Shown here piece after piece: positions 1 through 8,691 of a DNA stretch of 64,000 nucleotides. The notes below the pieces were generated by a model. It was given only the letters and a program-made list of their open reading frames with translations, had not been told where the DNA came from and did not search any database. The DNA is from Phytobacter ursingii (GTDB taxonomy: Bacteria > Pseudomonadota > Gammaproteobacteria > Enterobacterales > Enterobacteriaceae): positions 682,001 through 746,000 of the forward strand of contig CABDWT010000004.1 of assembly GCA_901456055.1 (NCBI GenBank), read 5' to 3'. The translations under genes and the position numbers were made by a program. Each line of letters starts with the position of its first letter. Position 1 is the first letter of the stretch.

Positions 1-274
1 CACGCAACTGCTCTTCCAGCGCTTTCAGCTCCAGCTTGCTGGCGGCAACCTGCGGATCCTGCCACTGCACCACTGAACGCTGGCTCTGCAGCCAGGCATT
101 GATGGTACGCAACGCATCGGAATAGTTTTTCTCTTCAAGCGCCCATACGATGAACGCCAGTTCACTGTCGGTGACTTCATTTTTTAGAAAGGGAAGCTGG
201 CTCTGAATAATGCCTTCATCTTCCAGTTCAATGGCGTATTTAATGATCTCAAGCCGTTTTATAGGTTTGTTCAT
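1..274 (-). CDS. Hypothetical protein, partial (N-terminal 91 residues)
   Basis: The gene runs off the left edge of the window. It starts with ATG at 272-274 and reads MNKPIKRLEIIKYAIE..., a soluble, charged, mostly helical sequence. Its visible end (SKLELKALEEQLR) looks like the beginning of a coiled coil. There is no signal peptide or membrane segment. I do not recognise the family. It is divergent from the PTS gene across about 365 bp that hold that gene's operators. Confidence 0.6.
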   Translation of the reverse strand, partial: MNKPIKRLEIIKYAIELEDEGIIQSQLPFLKNEVTDSELAFIVWALEEKNYSDALRTINAWLQSQRSVVQWQDPQVAASKLELKALEEQLR

Positions 275-543
275 GGTGTTTTGCTAAGGCGCTTAAAGAT
301 TGAGTTAATGGTAGTTGTTAATGATCAAACACGAAATAAGCTCATTGTCGTAACCACAGCCGCTGCGTTCAACCCTGAAAGATTAGCACCAGTTCAGCTA
401 AGCCGATATGGCTGAAATCATAATACAGGTGACAAGTTACAGGCGTTAGTATTCCTGAAAGAAATACTTCCCCGGTACGTTTTTTCCCCATTTCCCGATT
501 GTTTCATATTCACCTTATCGAGTGATTTAGCTCTCATATTTCC

Positions 544-595
544 ATGAAACCGGTTGCATGGTGGGTTGTCCAGGTTAGCATGAAACCGGTTTCAT
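544..595 (+). promoter_or_regulatory. Two AscG-type palindromic operators upstream of the PTS gene
   Basis: ATGAAACCGGTTGCAT (544-559) and ATGAAACCGGTTTCAT (580-595) lie 36 bp apart centre to centre. The second is a perfect 16-bp palindrome and the first differs at one position. Their core TGAAACCGGTTTCA is the box known for AscG, and the LacI-family gene at 2666 is AscG-like. The sites end 44 bp before the PTS start, as expected for repression by a looping or cooperative dimer pair. Confidence 0.75.
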
Positions 596-638
596 TCATT
601 GCATGACTCAGTTACCGAAAATAAAAGGTAGAAAAAAG

Positions 639-2525
639 ATGGCTGTTATTCGGGATTACAATAAGTTAGCAAGTGATATTCTCCGGGAAGTCGGAGGGGA
701 AGAGAACATCAATAGCTTTACCCGTTGCGCCACGCGTTTACGTCTGGTCCTGAACGAAACGCCCGCTGATGCGAAACGTCGGGTGCAAAGTCTGCCCGGC
801 GTCATTGCGGTGGTGGAGAGCGGCGGACAGTTTCAGGTGGTTATCGGTACCCACGTGGCAGACGTGTTCAACGCGATGTCGGGTCTGGTAAACGAGACGG
901 CTTCCATGAACAGCGCCGCGAAAAAAACGCGTAAGCTCGACGCGGTGATTGCCACCATGTCGGCCGTATTCGCGCCTATTGTCTACATTCTGGCGGCGGC
1001 AGGCATTTTGCAGGGGCTGCTGATTGTTGCCAGCCTGATAGATGCCGATATCAAAACCACCGGCACTTTCGCTGTGCTCAACTTTATGTCCTGGACGCCA
1101 TTTGCCTTTTTGCCGGTATTTATCGCCATCACGGCGGCGCGTCATTTCAAATGTAACCCGTTTATCGCTGTTCTTTGCTGCTGTGCGCTGATTAGCCCGG
1201 ACTGGGCGGCGCTGGCTGGGCGCATTGCCGGTGGGGAGAGTATTACTTTCCTCTTCTTTCCGCTGTCTAAAACGGTGTATACCTCCTCTGTTTTGCCGCC
1301 GCTGTTTCTGGTGTGGGCGCTCTCCTGGTTCGAACGCCGGGTAGAAAAATGGATCCCGGAAGTCGTGAGCCCGCTTTTTACGCCATTGATCTGTTTTGTC
1401 GTCATTGTGCCGCTGACATTGATTGTTATTGGCCCCCTTACCACCTGGGCGGCAATGGGGGTGGCAAATGGCTATAACACGTTGTTCCATGCGGCGCCGG
1501 CGGTTGCGGCGGCGGTAATTGGCGGGGTGTGGCAGATTATTGTTATTTTCGGGGTGCACTGGGGAATAACGCCGGTAATCATGGCGAATTTCGACACCCA
1601 GGGGTACGACTCTTTCCAGGCTTACCAGACTATTGCGGTTATCGGCCAGATGGCGGCGGTGTTTGGCGTGTTCCTGAAAACCCGCAATACCCAGTTAAAA
1701 GCGACCTCCGTGTCTGCCGGGATTACGGCGATTTTTGGCATCACCGAACCGGCAATTTACGGCGTGACGCTGCGTTTTAAAAAGCCGTTTATTTGTGGCT
1801 GTATCGGCGGGGCGATTGGCGCGGTTGTCGCCAGCCTCTTCGGTAGCCTGTACTACGCCTATGCTGCGTTGCCTGGTCTGTTTACCCTGGTTAACGCCAT
1901 CAGTCCGAATGCGCCAATGTCGTTTGTCGGCGAACTGGTAGGCGCCGGAACCTGTATCGTGCTAACAATTGTGATGGTGCAGTTCGTGGGCTTCGAAGAC
2001 CCGATGAATGAAGAAGAAAGCCAACCCGCTGATGCGGTTAAATCACAGGCGACGCCCCATGTCGCAGTGGTAAACGCGATAGAGATGCTTAGCCCGCTGA
2101 AAGGCGAAGTGGTCGCGCTGGAGAGCGTGGCAGATGATGCGTTTGCCGGAAAAGCCCTTGGCGACGGTATTGCCATCAGGCCGGAAGAAGGAAAGGTGGT
2201 GGCTCCGTGCGACGCGACGGTAGCGACCGTGATCGAGTCACATCATGCCATTGGGTTATTGTGCGATAATGGTGCTGAGTTATTGATCCATGTTGGGTTA
2301 AATACCGTCAACCTGCAGGGGCAACATTTCCGTCCGTTGGTGAAAGAGGGGGATGTGGTCAAAGCGGGGGCGCCTCTTCTTGAATTCGACAAAGCCAGCA
2401 TCGAACGCGAAGGCTATGACCTGACAACCCCGGTCCTGGTGGTGAACAGTGAAGATTTCACGCTGACAAAGCATCAGCTTGATGGCGCGATTGGTAGGGG
2501 GGCGCCGCTGATGTCTCTTGCATAA
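639..2525 (+). CDS. Beta-glucoside PTS permease, EIIBCA
   Basis: Phosphotransferase-system permease that takes up and phosphorylates a beta-glucoside (arbutin, salicin or cellobiose type) at the inner membrane. Domains run B-C-A as in BglF. The IIB phosphocysteine is Cys30 in SFTRCATRLR, the membrane-embedded IIC domain spans roughly residues 100-450, and the IIA histidine is His551 in ELLIHVGLNTV. The protein is 628 aa, the usual length. I chose ATG 639 because AAAAGG precedes it by about 11 nt; an upstream ATG at 603 has no good ribosome site. No phospho-beta-glucosidase lies beside it, so the transporter must use an enzyme encoded elsewhere. It is probably repressed by the neighbouring AscG-like protein. 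Confidence 0.9.
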   Translation: MAVIRDYNKLASDILREVGGEENINSFTRCATRLRLVLNETPADAKRRVQSLPGVIAVVESGGQFQVVIGTHVADVFNAMSGLVNETASMNSAAKKTRKLDAVIATMSAVFAPIVYILAAAGILQGLLIVASLIDADIKTTGTFAVLNFMSWTPFAFLPVFIAITAARHFKCNPFIAVLCCCALISPDWAALAGRIAGGESITFLFFPLSKTVYTSSVLPPLFLVWALSWFERRVEKWIPEVVSPLFTPLICFVVIVPLTLIVIGPLTTWAAMGVANGYNTLFHAAPAVAAAVIGGVWQIIVIFGVHWGITPVIMANFDTQGYDSFQAYQTIAVIGQMAAVFGVFLKTRNTQLKATSVSAGITAIFGITEPAIYGVTLRFKKPFICGCIGGAIGAVVASLFGSLYYAYAALPGLFTLVNAISPNAPMSFVGELVGAGTCIVLTIVMVQFVGFEDPMNEEESQPADAVKSQATPHVAVVNAIEMLSPLKGEVVALESVADDAFAGKALGDGIAIRPEEGKVVAPCDATVATVIESHHAIGLLCDNGAELLIHVGLNTVNLQGQHFRPLVKEGDVVKAGAPLLEFDKASIEREGYDLTTPVLVVNSEDFTLTKHQLDGAIGRGAPLMSLA

Positions 2526-2665
2526 GGAGGCACGGGCGCACGAACATGGTGTCAACGAAGCCACGGCGTAACCCGTCGGGCTTCGCGAGTCGCACGCTTT
2601 GCAGCATGTTTCTGAGTTGGATGTTCCCGACTCGGTGTGAGCCACCCATTGATCGAGGTTTTCTT

Positions 2666-3670
2666 ATGGTAACGATACTGGACGTCGCCAGAATGGCGGG
2701 AGTGTCAAAGGCGACGGTATCGCGTGCGTTAAGCGGTAAGGTGTTTGTCCGGGAAGAGGTGAAGGCCAGAATTTTACAGGCCGTTGCTGACACCGGTTAT
2801 CGACCCAACCAGCTGGCGCGCAATCTTGCTAATAACAAAACGAATTCGATTGGGCTGGTTATCACCAACGGGTTGTACAACGGCCCGTTCTTCTCAAGCA
2901 TGGTTTATCAGGCGGCGACCCGCAGTGAAGGTCATAGCCGGCAACTGGTGCTTGCAGACGGGAAACACAGTGCTCAGGACGAGCGCGATGCCATTGGTTT
3001 ACTCCTCGAGCTTCGCTGCGAAGCCATCATGATCTATCCCAAATATCTGTCGGTCAGTGAGCTGGATGACATCATTGACGGTAATCAGACGCCGATAGTT
3101 GTTATTAATCGTGAACTTATCAGAAACCGAAACCGCTGCGTGTTTACCGATCATCGTCGCAGCAGCGAAGAAATGGTGGAACATTTGCTGGCCCAGGGGC
3201 ATACCCGGATAGCATTCGTGGCCGGCGTATGTGGTTCGCCCACCGGCGAGCGCCGTTTACGCGGCTACCGTGATGCGTTGCGAAAAGCGGGTATCAGCCC
3301 TGATCCACAACTGGTGGTGCGGGGCGCCTGGAGCACCGAAAGCGGTTATGAGGCGGGACGCCAGTTGCTGGCGCTCAATGTCCCGTTTACCTGCGTGCTG
3401 GCAGCCAATGACGATATGGCCATTGGCCTGGCAAAAGCCTTTCAGGATGCGGGGAAAACGGTGCCGGGGGAGATTTCGCTGGCCGGATTCGATGATTCGG
3501 TGATTGGTAAGTATTACACGCCTTCTTTGACAACTATCCATGTCCCGATGGACGAAATGATCCGCGATGCGGTCGAAATAGTACTGCATCCCGACGAAAA
3601 AACTGTCTTTTCCCATCAGGGAACCCTGGTGAGCCGGGAGTCAGTTGCCCGACGCGTTAACGCGGAGTGA
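2666..3670 (+). CDS. LacI-family transcriptional regulator, AscG-like
   Basis: Repressor of 334 aa with an N-terminal LacI helix-turn-helix (TILDVARMAGVSKATVSRAL), hinge YRPNQLARNL, and a periplasmic-binding-protein-like effector domain. The stretch LLLELRCEAIMIYPKYLSVSEL is very like AscG. ATG 2666 follows GATCGAGG at a proper distance; the frame is open to 2546 but without a ribosome site. It sits 140 bp downstream of the PTS gene on the same strand, and two AscG-type boxes precede the PTS gene, so local repression relieved by a beta-glucoside is likely. The 140-bp gap has no recognisable feature. Confidence 0.88.
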   Translation: MVTILDVARMAGVSKATVSRALSGKVFVREEVKARILQAVADTGYRPNQLARNLANNKTNSIGLVITNGLYNGPFFSSMVYQAATRSEGHSRQLVLADGKHSAQDERDAIGLLLELRCEAIMIYPKYLSVSELDDIIDGNQTPIVVINRELIRNRNRCVFTDHRRSSEEMVEHLLAQGHTRIAFVAGVCGSPTGERRLRGYRDALRKAGISPDPQLVVRGAWSTESGYEAGRQLLALNVPFTCVLAANDDMAIGLAKAFQDAGKTVPGEISLAGFDDSVIGKYYTPSLTTIHVPMDEMIRDAVEIVLHPDEKTVFSHQGTLVSRESVARRVNAE

Positions 3671-3843
3671 ATATTCACACGTCGTAAGGCGAAGCGTGAT
3701 GTTTTACGCAAAAGCATATGTTGTTGTGGGTAACGTATGGGGTACTGAGTGAAAGGAAAAACTGACCGATTGTGATAGCGAATGCACCTGGCGTTGTGCC
3801 CGGACTGATTACCTTTAGCATCGGGTTACTGCCATTAACGTAA

Positions 3844-3875
3844 AAAGCCGCCATGCGTTGCGTGCTGGCGGCTTT
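3844..3875. terminator. Bidirectional hairpin terminator
   Basis: A perfect 10-bp stem AAAGCCGCCA/TGGCGGCTTT with a 12-nt loop lies between the LacI-type gene and the convergent 197-aa membrane protein gene, so it can end both transcripts. Confidence 0.75.
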
Positions 3876-3882
3876 GTTGCCC

Positions 3883-4476
3883 TTACTGACCCGATCGTTC
3901 GCGCATCCCGCGAGACAATGTGGCGATACGCTGCGTACGACTATAGAGCACGAATAAAATAAACCCTCTTCCATTAAGCACATAGCGGCAGGCCAGCATG
4001 ATGAGCATTGCCACCAGCATAATGACCGCATGATGCATCTGCCCATTCAGCACGGTGATCGCCAGAAGCACCGCGCTCAGCACGGTAAGAACGCCATGCA
4101 CCAGGCCATACCACGCCAGTCCGGATGTTTTACCGCGCGCGATAAGCCAGGTGGCAGTCAGGTTGCTGAAAATAAACAGGATTGCAGGCAGAAAGAAGAG
4201 AAGCGCCCTTGTTGGCGGCGTCTGCCTGGGCAGCATCGACATCAGCGTCAGTAAATTACAGGCGAAGGCTACCAGAAAAAACAGCAGTACAAACGCCAGC
4301 GGAAATCCGTTCTGGCGGGGCAGTTCAGAGGGTGGCTTATCAAACCAGCGCTCTAGTTCGGGCGTTGAATGCTGCAACAGACTGTTATCGCCGCGGGCAA
4401 TAACCTGCTCCATCTCCCTGCCATGCGCCAGCAGATCACAAAAAAACCAACCAGAAATGAGCGTGGTCAGGCGCAT
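3883..4476 (-). CDS. Polytopic membrane protein, possible immunity partner
   Basis: A 197-aa protein with about four hydrophobic helices: FPLAFVLLFFLVAFACNLL, ALLFFLPAILFIFSNL, a third around WYGLVHGVLTVLSAVLLAIT, and AVIMLVAMLIMLACRYVL. The N-terminal third is soluble. Its ATG shares one base with the stop of the upstream gene (4476), so translation is probably coupled. Beside a gene for a protein with a hydrophobic pore-like core, this layout is typical of immunity to a membrane-acting effector or bacteriocin. The function is inferred from layout, not from a recognised family; the two could instead form an ordinary membrane complex. Confidence 0.6.
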   Translation of the reverse strand: MRLTTLISGWFFCDLLAHGREMEQVIARGDNSLLQHSTPELERWFDKPPSELPRQNGFPLAFVLLFFLVAFACNLLTLMSMLPRQTPPTRALLFFLPAILFIFSNLTATWLIARGKTSGLAWYGLVHGVLTVLSAVLLAITVLNGQMHHAVIMLVAMLIMLACRYVLNGRGFILFVLYSRTQRIATLSRGMRERSGQ

Positions 4477-5471
4477 TACAGTACCGCCAGCGACTGAATG
4501 GTGCCCACAATATAGCGGCTTGCTTTGGGGATCCCGTCCGCAATGTATCGCCCGGTTTTGGGAATATTACCCGGCGAGGCAACGACGCCACTTACCGCGC
4601 TTCCTGCCAGCGCTGCCGCACTGGTGACCAGGTTGCCCAGTTGCCGGGTAAGTTCGACCTGTACGGGTTCAACCGGGAACCGTTTCGGGTAGATGCCTGC
4701 GCGGATAAGCGCTTTGATTTCCTTATTACTGATGCCAGGGTTTTGCAGCTTGATGATGAGCTCCGTCAGGCGTTTGCGATCCTGACGGGGGTACTCTTTC
4801 AGCCATTGAGATGCTTTCAATGATGAAACGGACTTCATTGCGCGCCACGTCGTGACAACCTCTTTCAGTACGCCGCCAGCGCTTGCCAGCGAGATAAGAT
4901 CGAGCGCGGTAGAGGTGGCGTTATACCAGCCTTGCGAATCCAGCCAGGCCACATCTTCCCCGCCATTCTCCACCAGGTCATACAGCCGATAGAGACCGTT
5001 AATGCATTGTAAACCTGTGGCAGCCGCACCGGCATAACCTAATGCCACCAGCGCACCGCTTGCTCCGGCAGTGAGCGGGACGGCAGCCCCCGCAGTGGCC
5101 ATGACCCCGGCGGTAATGATCATCGCGCCGCAGGAGAGGACAGTAGAGGCGATTTCCGGGCCGAGAGAGGTTGCGGAAACGGCATCGGTCAACGACTGAC
5201 CCACAGTGGTTTTTGAGCCTTGTGCGGGAGGCTTTGTGACAACCACATGCGTGACGATGCCGCTTTGTCCGTTCGGGTGACGTTTACTGGGGCGTACGAG
5301 GTATCGCTCCGGGCCATCGGCGTAGATAATGCCAGCCTGCGCAAAATCACGTGTGCAGTCCATCGCTGCACCAAGCGCATCGAAATTGAAATCTGTCGCA
5401 CCTTTACCGCTAAAGCGAGCAAAATCATAGCCAGGCATATTTGCTTCGGGGTTGAGTCCGGGCAGCGTCAT
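4476..5471 (-). CDS. Putative membrane-acting effector/toxin
   Basis: A 331-aa protein without a signal peptide. A soluble N-terminus (1-100) is followed by a long Gly/Ala-rich hydrophobic block (about 105-160, two or more membrane-capable helices), then a helical C-terminus ending in a Gly/Ser/Ala-rich tail. The middle motif LYRLYDLVENGGEDVAWLDS recalls DUF4225-type proteins found near type VI secretion genes in enterobacteria, a recollection I cannot confirm here. The gene is preceded by a 7-bp inverted repeat at 5508-5525 and coupled to the membrane protein gene downstream. No VgrG, PAAR or secretion genes are in the window. An effector role is an inference. Confidence 0.5.
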   Translation of the reverse strand: MTLPGLNPEANMPGYDFARFSGKGATDFNFDALGAAMDCTRDFAQAGIIYADGPERYLVRPSKRHPNGQSGIVTHVVVTKPPAQGSKTTVGQSLTDAVSATSLGPEIASTVLSCGAMIITAGVMATAGAAVPLTAGASGALVALGYAGAAATGLQCINGLYRLYDLVENGGEDVAWLDSQGWYNATSTALDLISLASAGGVLKEVVTTWRAMKSVSSLKASQWLKEYPRQDRKRLTELIIKLQNPGISNKEIKALIRAGIYPKRFPVEPVQVELTRQLGNLVTSAAALAGSAVSGVVASPGNIPKTGRYIADGIPKASRYIVGTIQSLAVL

Positions 5472-6084
5472 TTTTCATTCCTTGTAATGATGAGTACAAA
5501 GTATTAATCCAGGATTATTCCTGGACTCCCAGGGCTAACAAACGGGTTTTTTCCCCTTTGTGTGGACCTGTTTCGCCACACAATATTCAGACCAGACAAA
5601 GATACTCACGTAATATTCTGGACTGTATGGAACGAACGGAAATGCATTTTTATATTTTAAATTATTGATTTAATTTGTTTTTATTGATTTTTCGCTTGCT
5701 GTCATTACTGACCAACGGCAAAGGAAACGTTAAAGTTTCCTTATTTTAGACAGCGAACAGGCAAACTTCACCCCGCCAAAAATCGGGCTTTTACGTATTC
5801 ACAGTGATGATATGAGATATTCTTGATGTGAATAATTACAACGTGTAATTAAAACGTGGCGATGTATTTAGCAACCAGAAATGTTTTTTAAGCAGCATTA
5901 ACATGCCAGTAAATTCAGGCGCGCTGTAACCTTATTCGGGATGAAGTAGCCTCGGGATTGGGGGCTAATTCTCAAAATAGACAAAACGCTCATGTTGCCA
6001 CGTTTTCACCGCTGGCGGCCTGGTACGTTGTGCATTACCTTAGAGCCGAAAATGACTGTCGCATTCGAAAAGGAGCCAGGTTCG
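5472..6084. other. AT-rich intergenic region with one inverted repeat
   Basis: This 613-bp divergent region holds the palindrome TCCAGGA-TTAT-TCCTGGA (5508-5525), 37 bp before the effector-like gene, which could be an operator or a 5' hairpin. It also holds AT-rich DNA suited to promoters for both flanking genes. I see no gene in it. Confidence 0.4.
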
Positions 6085-6561
6085 ATGTCTGATCAACACA
6101 TAATGAAAGCCATGTTCACGCAGCAGCGAATTCAGATCATGCATTTGGGAAAGCATCATAAGGAATATACCGACGCATATATTTTTGCCTGGGAATCCGG
6201 CGTTTATCCGTTTTTGCACGATTTGGGAGGCGAACATCAGTATCTTCCTCATGAGTTATACGGCGACTATTTTGAGATTACGGCGCAGAAAGGCGCATCG
6301 ATTTACGAACGCCTCAATCGGGCATGGGCAGATGAAGAGGACCACTTGACCTATAGCTGTCTGGAGTCCGAGTTGATGGGCGTTGGCGGTGCGCGCGACT
6401 GGCGTCCCGATGAGTTAATGAATGTATGCCGCTATCTTTTCCTGACGGGTTGTTTTGACGACGTATTCTGGAAAGCGCTGTGCAAGCCGTACGGGGATTC
6501 ATCCTGGGTTGAGTTCGTGAGGGATGCGTACAGCCGGGAGCATGATACGGCATTTATGTGA
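6085..6561 (+). CDS. Hypothetical soluble protein, 158 aa
   Basis: ATG 6085 is preceded by AAGGAG (6070-6075), a strong ribosome site, which fixes the start although the frame is open from 5992. The protein is acidic, rich in aromatic residues (Tyr, Trp, His), with no signal peptide or membrane segment and no motif I recognise. The centre reads YLPHELYGDYFEITAQ and the end SREHDTAFM. It stands alone on its strand, divergent from the effector-like pair. Confidence 0.7.
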   Translation: MSDQHIMKAMFTQQRIQIMHLGKHHKEYTDAYIFAWESGVYPFLHDLGGEHQYLPHELYGDYFEITAQKGASIYERLNRAWADEEDHLTYSCLESELMGVGGARDWRPDELMNVCRYLFLTGCFDDVFWKALCKPYGDSSWVEFVRDAYSREHDTAFM

Positions 6562-6784
6562 GTTCAGTCTGAACCGGGGACACCGATCGCCTTCACCGGC
6601 CATACCGGATAGAAATATTCGATTTTTATCGGTTCACAAAAACTGAATGAGGTGTGGGAAATCACGGAAGGTTGATTGTCAGAATACAACTGTGAGTCCC
6701 TGCGTACGTCTTTGAGCCATCATTCATCAGTCGAATATCGTCAGGACATTGTTTGGCCGGAAGTGTAAAAGGTACCTGTCTCTG

Positions 6785-6961
6785 TTAATACCATCGGTTA
6801 TATTTGACATAAAAAAAGGTGACAATGACGATCCACAAAAAAGTCATTATTCCGAAATAATCAGGTATGAAGCGCGCAAATATATAGGCGCCCGCCAGGA
6901 TGAGGACGAAAGGAACTAAATAGATATATGACTGTAAAAGCCATAAAATTGCACGTTTCAT
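6785..6961 (-). CDS. Small two-helix membrane protein, 58 aa
   Basis: On the minus strand, ATG 6959-6961 to TAA 6785-6787 encodes a 58-residue protein with two hydrophobic helices (SYIYLVPFVLILAGAYIF and GIMTFLWIVIVTFFYV). It has a positively charged start (MKRA) and ends VKYNRWY, so both ends probably face the cytoplasm. The ribosome site is weak. The hydropathy and charge pattern support a real gene better than chance, but I do not recognise the family. Confidence 0.5.
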   Translation of the reverse strand: MKRAILWLLQSYIYLVPFVLILAGAYIFARFIPDYFGIMTFLWIVIVTFFYVKYNRWY

Positions 6962-7114
6962 TTTTTACAACTCATATAATGCCTCACCGAACATGATAGC
7001 CCGCCACGTAAGACTTGCCGACGATAGCCAGGTACAGAACTAGCTTACTGGATTTTCAAGCATATTTGTAAACTCTATAAAAGTATGGCGTGTATGTGCT
7101 TCTGACCTTTCTTG

Positions 7115-7252
7115 ATGGTAGTACTGGCCGTCAGCGCAATGATCGGCTGGGGAAGCAGTAACGTTCCGGTAGATGCGAAAAAGCGTTTGTACTTTTTGGG
7201 GGGGGGGGCGTCATCGAGCAGAAAAACATCACATACGACGCTGATTTTGGGG
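7115..7252 (+). other. Possible decayed or phase-variable small ORF with a G11 tract
   Basis: ATG 7115 begins a signal-peptide-like sequence (MVVLAVSAMIGWGSS...). After about 27 codons the frame meets 11 consecutive G (7198-7208). As sequenced the frame continues to 7306; a change in tract length would instead read VIEQKNITYDADFGAR and stop at 7252. It could be a slipped-strand switch, a remnant, or a sequencing error in the homopolymer. Confidence 0.3.
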
Positions 7253-7347
7253 CCAGGTAACAGATTTAATCATCAATTGCAGACTCTTCGCCATTTCAGG
7301 TCATAGTGAAGAGGTGATTATTAGATGGTTAGTTTAAGGATACGAAT

Positions 7348-7671
7348 ATGCCAACAGTAATTGATAAAGCATTAGACTTCATTGGCGGTATGAACACGTC
7401 AGCCTCAACGCCGCATTCCATGGATGAGAGTACGGTGAAGGGGATGTTTAAGTATTTGAAAGACCTTGGTGTCCCGGCTCATGCCGAGGAGATTATTGCG
7501 CGAGGAGAGCGGGAAGGGTGGAACCCTGAGTTCACAAAAAAAGTGGCGGGATGGGCGGATAAAATCGAGTCTGCTGACCGGGTGGTGATTAAAAATCCTG
7601 AATACTTTACTTCGTATATGAAGGAAGAGCTGCGCGCGCGAATGAACGCCGAATTTGACCCGGCAAGTTAA
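7348..7671 (+). CDS. yoaC: YoaC-like protein (DUF1889)
   Basis: A 107-aa soluble protein that closely follows Escherichia YoaC as I remember it: MPTVIDKALDFIGGM..., STVKGMFKYLKDLGVPA, REGWNPEFTKKVAGWA and KNPEYFTSYMKEELRA. YoaC has no established function. The C-terminus is a little longer than in K-12. It is the last gene before the first tRNA-derived repeat and has a good hairpin terminator directly downstream. Confidence 0.8.
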   Translation: MPTVIDKALDFIGGMNTSASTPHSMDESTVKGMFKYLKDLGVPAHAEEIIARGEREGWNPEFTKKVAGWADKIESADRVVIKNPEYFTSYMKEELRARMNAEFDPAS

Positions 7672-7711
7672 GCGCGTCTCGTTTAGCTACTCACCTGGGT
7701 TTTAATACGCC

Positions 7712-7741
7712 AAAGGGCCTGTGTTTTCACCCAGGCCCTTT
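7712..7741. terminator. Hairpin terminator after yoaC
   Basis: AAAGGGCCTG/CAGGCCCTTT is a perfect 10-bp stem with a 10-nt loop, ending 1 bp before the first tRNA-derived repeat. It terminates yoaC on the plus strand. Before island A arrived it would also have followed the 3' end of the tRNA gene on the minus strand. Confidence 0.75.
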
Positions 7742-7742
7742 A

Positions 7743-7791
7743 ATTTGGTGGCCCCTGCTGGGTTTGAACCAGCGACCAAGCGATTATGAGT
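7743..7791 (-). repeat. Island A outer attachment site (49-bp copy of tRNA 3' end)
   Basis: The 49 bp are identical to 51161-51209 and 12699-12747. They cover the tRNA-Ile 3' half from just past CCA to the anticodon arm, and divergence begins right after GATTATGAGT. This is the left end of the whole inserted region. Confidence 0.9.
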
Positions 7792-7885
7792 ATCTAAATA
7801 CAATAAGGTAAATCAATGAGTTACTTTTAAATCATCGGCTTACGAAGTCTATGTAAGCCTATATGAGCCAATATTGCTGATCTCC

Positions 7886-7903
7886 TGCGACACTTTTGCG
7901 ACA
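7886..7903 (+). repeat. Probable integrase arm site, left end of island A
   Basis: TGCGACACTTTTGCGACA, with two internal TGCGACA units. It recurs with one mismatch and the same orientation at 12616-12633, so both copies lie 65-95 bp inside the island A cores. That is where arm-type integrase sites are expected; assignment is by position. Confidence 0.55.
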
Positions 7904-7914
7904 ATTTTATGATA

Positions 7915-8691
7915 TTAAATACACGGTGGATTATTAAATTGTGACACTATATCGGTGTCTGAAAATATTCCTTTTAATCTTTTAAGTTTTTCGTTATCTT
8001 CACAAAATACACCATAGAAAAAATATTCCATATAAATGCAAGCTCCAAATATTTTGATGTCATCAATGCTTAATTCTTTGTATTGAAATACTTTGTTTTT
8101 AGAAACTAAGCTTTGTTCATATATAACATGATTTTCAAAATCCTCAATGCCTAATGCAATTTCAAAATCATTAACGTTTGATTTTGAATCTCCCTCTAGA
8201 ATAACAAGGCTTCGAGGGAGGATGAATATTTCGCCTGGCCATGTTTTTTTATAGGTATGAAAATACAAGCCTCTTAATATACATTCTTGATAAAATCGGT
8301 GGTCGTTATAATTTATTTTTACTTGAACATCATTTATGTTCGGTAAAAATAATGTGTTTTTATTGTTCTTGTTTTTTATTATTCTTGCGTTGTCAGTGAG
8401 GTTGTTAAATAAATGTTTATTCCTCATGATTGCTCTTATGGTTTTCAACTTGATTTTATTGAAATCTCTTTCAGTGCAAACTGTTTTGTTTACACCCATT
8501 AAAAAAACCAGCATCCTTTCATCAAGCGTTGATTTCTCTTTATTATGTTTATCACATGATGGTAATTTAATTAATTCATATCTGTATTGGGGTGTTTCTG
8601 GGAATAGGTTTTTGGGAGGTATGTGCTCCCCGGAGACAACTCCTTGCCCGCAAAAATAGCAAATATTGGGATATTTTATATTGTTGCTCAT
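7915..8691 (-). CDS. HNH-like zinc-finger protein, phage cargo
   Basis: A 258-aa protein. The N-terminus has CYFCGQ...SGEHIPPKNLFP followed by SCDKHNKEKSTLDE, an arrangement of CxxC, EH and CxxHN typical of HNH-type nucleases (Cys pair, His-containing beta-hairpin, second Cys/His). The rest is AT-rich, Lys/Asn/Ile-rich and unrecognised. Its ATG overlaps the stop of the integrase fragment by one base (TAATG), so it was translated together with the phage integrase. A defence or superinfection-exclusion role fits this moron-like place but is inferred. Confidence 0.6.
   Translation of the reverse strand: MSNNIKYPNICYFCGQGVVSGEHIPPKNLFPETPQYRYELIKLPSCDKHNKEKSTLDERMLVFLMGVNKTVCTERDFNKIKLKTIRAIMRNKHLFNNLTDNARIIKNKNNKNTLFLPNINDVQVKINYNDHRFYQECILRGLYFHTYKKTWPGEIFILPRSLVILEGDSKSNVNDFEIALGIEDFENHVIYEQSLVSKNKVFQYKELSIDDIKIFGACIYMEYFFYGVFCEDNEKLKRLKGIFSDTDIVSQFNNPPCI

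Noticed and set aside
738-1559. Long minus-strand frame inside the PTS gene
   Set aside because: Antisense shadow of a well-supported gene; the product is low-complexity Arg/His/Asn-rich with no family resemblance.
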